64,000 nucleotides of DNA, from positions 62,001 to 126,000 of the forward strand of contig DIJC01000004.1 of the NCBI GenBank assembly GCA_002421005.1, read 5' to 3'. Positions 63,231-64,000 of this stretch are shown here, piece by piece; position 1 is the first letter of the stretch; every line of letters starts with the position of its first letter. Below the pieces are notes generated by a model that was not told the DNA's origin, made no database searches, and was given only the letters and a program-made list of their open reading frames with translations. Position numbers and translations under genes: made by a program. The DNA is from Enterobacteriaceae bacterium UBA5654 (lineage in GTDB: Bacteria; Pseudomonadota; Gammaproteobacteria; Enterobacterales; Enterobacteriaceae).

Positions 63231-63246
63231 TAAGAAGGGGGAAAAC

Positions 63247-64000
63247 TTATTCGTCAGCGGAGCCTGGCGCGGGGATATCCTCCAGCACGGTATCAACGCT
63301 ATCCTGCGGCGGTGGGACCTCTTTCACCCACGCATCAAACAGACGCCAGGAGACGGCCAGCAGTACCGGCCCGATAAACAGGCCAATCATCCCGAATGCG
63401 ATCAGCCCGCCGATGACTCCCGACAGAATCAGGATCATCGGCAGGTCTGCGCCCATGCGGATCAGTACCGGTCGCAGGACGTTATCAATGGTGCCGACCA
63501 CGCAGCTTATCACCAGCAGCACCGTGCCCCAGGTGGTGTCGCCGCTCCAGTACAGCCAGATAATTGACGGTATCAGCACCGGCAATGGCCCAAGCTGAAC
63601 CAGGCAGGAGAAAAGCATGACCACGGTAAGAATAGTGGCGTAGGGTACGCCGGAAATGGCCAGCCCAATGCCGCCCAGTACGGCCTGCACCAGGGCGGTG
63701 ACGACCACGCCGAGCGCGACGGCGCGGATGGCCTGCGCGGCCAGGACCACCGCAGCGTCACCACGCCTGGACGCCAGGCGGGTGGCAAAATGACGGAAAC
63801 CGCGCGCGACTCTTTCTCCCTGCCAGTAGAGCAGGGCGCTGAACAGCAGCATCAGCATACAGTGCATCATAAAGCGGCCAATGTGCGCTGCCTGCCCGAC
63901 AAACCAGGTGGTGGTGGTGCCGATATATGGCCGGATTTTCGCCATAATCGCAGTGCCGCCCATATCCAGCAGATTGTGCCAGCCGGTATAAAGCCGCTCG
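63247..64000 (-). CDS. ydiK: YdiK, AI-2E/PerM-family membrane transporter, start cut off by window end
   Basis: 251 residues of the C-terminal part; the frame stays open to base 64000, so about 120 residues are missing compared with the 370-residue E. coli protein. Six or so hydrophobic segments are visible, including the family block VQLGPLPVLIPSIIWLYWSG and GVIGGLIAFGMIGLFIGPVLLA. The family (PF01594) includes TqsA, an autoinducer-2 exporter, but the YdiK substrate is unknown. It is followed by its own terminator and then rprA. Confidence 0.93.
   Translation of the reverse strand, partial: ERLYTGWHNLLDMGGTAIMAKIRPYIGTTTTWFVGQAAHIGRFMMHCMLMLLFSALLYWQGERVARGFRHFATRLASRRGDAAVVLAAQAIRAVALGVVVTALVQAVLGGIGLAISGVPYATILTVVMLFSCLVQLGPLPVLIPSIIWLYWSGDTTWGTVLLVISCVVGTIDNVLRPVLIRMGADLPMILILSGVIGGLIAFGMIGLFIGPVLLAVSWRLFDAWVKEVPPPQDSVDTVLEDIPAPGSADE

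Overview
This window is a chromosomal segment from a member of the Enterobacteriaceae. Nearly every gene can be matched by eye to its Escherichia coli K-12 counterpart, with close protein identity and the same local operons: narXL/narK/narGHJI, tyrTV-rtT, galU-hns-tdk-adhE, oppABCDF, tonB, thrS-infC-rpmI-rplT-pheMST-ihfA-btuCED, ppsR/ppsA. Base composition and divergence suggest a relative of Enterobacter, Klebsiella or Kosakonia rather than E. coli itself; genus cannot be fixed by reading alone. The statements about E. coli gene order come from memory of that genome, not from a search.

Layout. 1-12551 is the respiratory nitrate locus: the end of ychO, the NarX/NarL sensor-regulator pair, the NarK nitrate/nitrite transporter and the NarGHJI nitrate reductase operon, with FNR boxes ahead of narK and narG. 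12606-20579 is an accessory operon not found at this site in K-12. It has eight genes with no untranslated base between them: a KASIII-like condensing enzyme, two extended SDR reductases, an MBL-fold hydrolase, a CapK/PaaK-like adenylate-forming enzyme, a ceramide-glucosyltransferase-like GT2, a small alpha/beta-hydrolase-like protein and a UGT-type GT1. A 29-codon micro-ORF bridges two of them. Together they look like a pathway for an unknown glycosylated lipid or ketide, and this is the most interesting part of the window. 20580-21549 holds the minus-strand tyrosine tRNA operon and its rtT-type tandem repeats.

21550-41170 carries purU, ychJ, rssB (rssA is absent), galU, hns, tdk, adhE, ychE, the opp peptide-import operon, yciU, clsA, yciY, yciI and tonB. 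At about 41168 synteny with E. coli breaks: tonB is followed directly by yniA, as expected for one inversion across the terminus region. 41168-64000 runs yniA, ydiZ, pfkB, ydiY, the thrS-to-ihfA translation operon with its leaders (thrS operator, AUU start of infC, pheM attenuator), btuCED, nlpC, ydiV, selO, hemP with a Fur box, aroH with a TrpR operator, ppsR, ppsA with a Cra site, the small RNA rprA with an RcsB-like box, and the start-truncated ydiK.

The core genes serve anaerobic respiration and fermentation (nar, adhE), gluconeogenesis control (ppsA/ppsR, pfkB), peptide, B12 and iron-siderophore uptake (opp, btu, tonB, hemP), envelope functions (clsA, nlpC, ydiY, galU) and translation. 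No insertion sequence, integrase, prophage or CRISPR array was seen.
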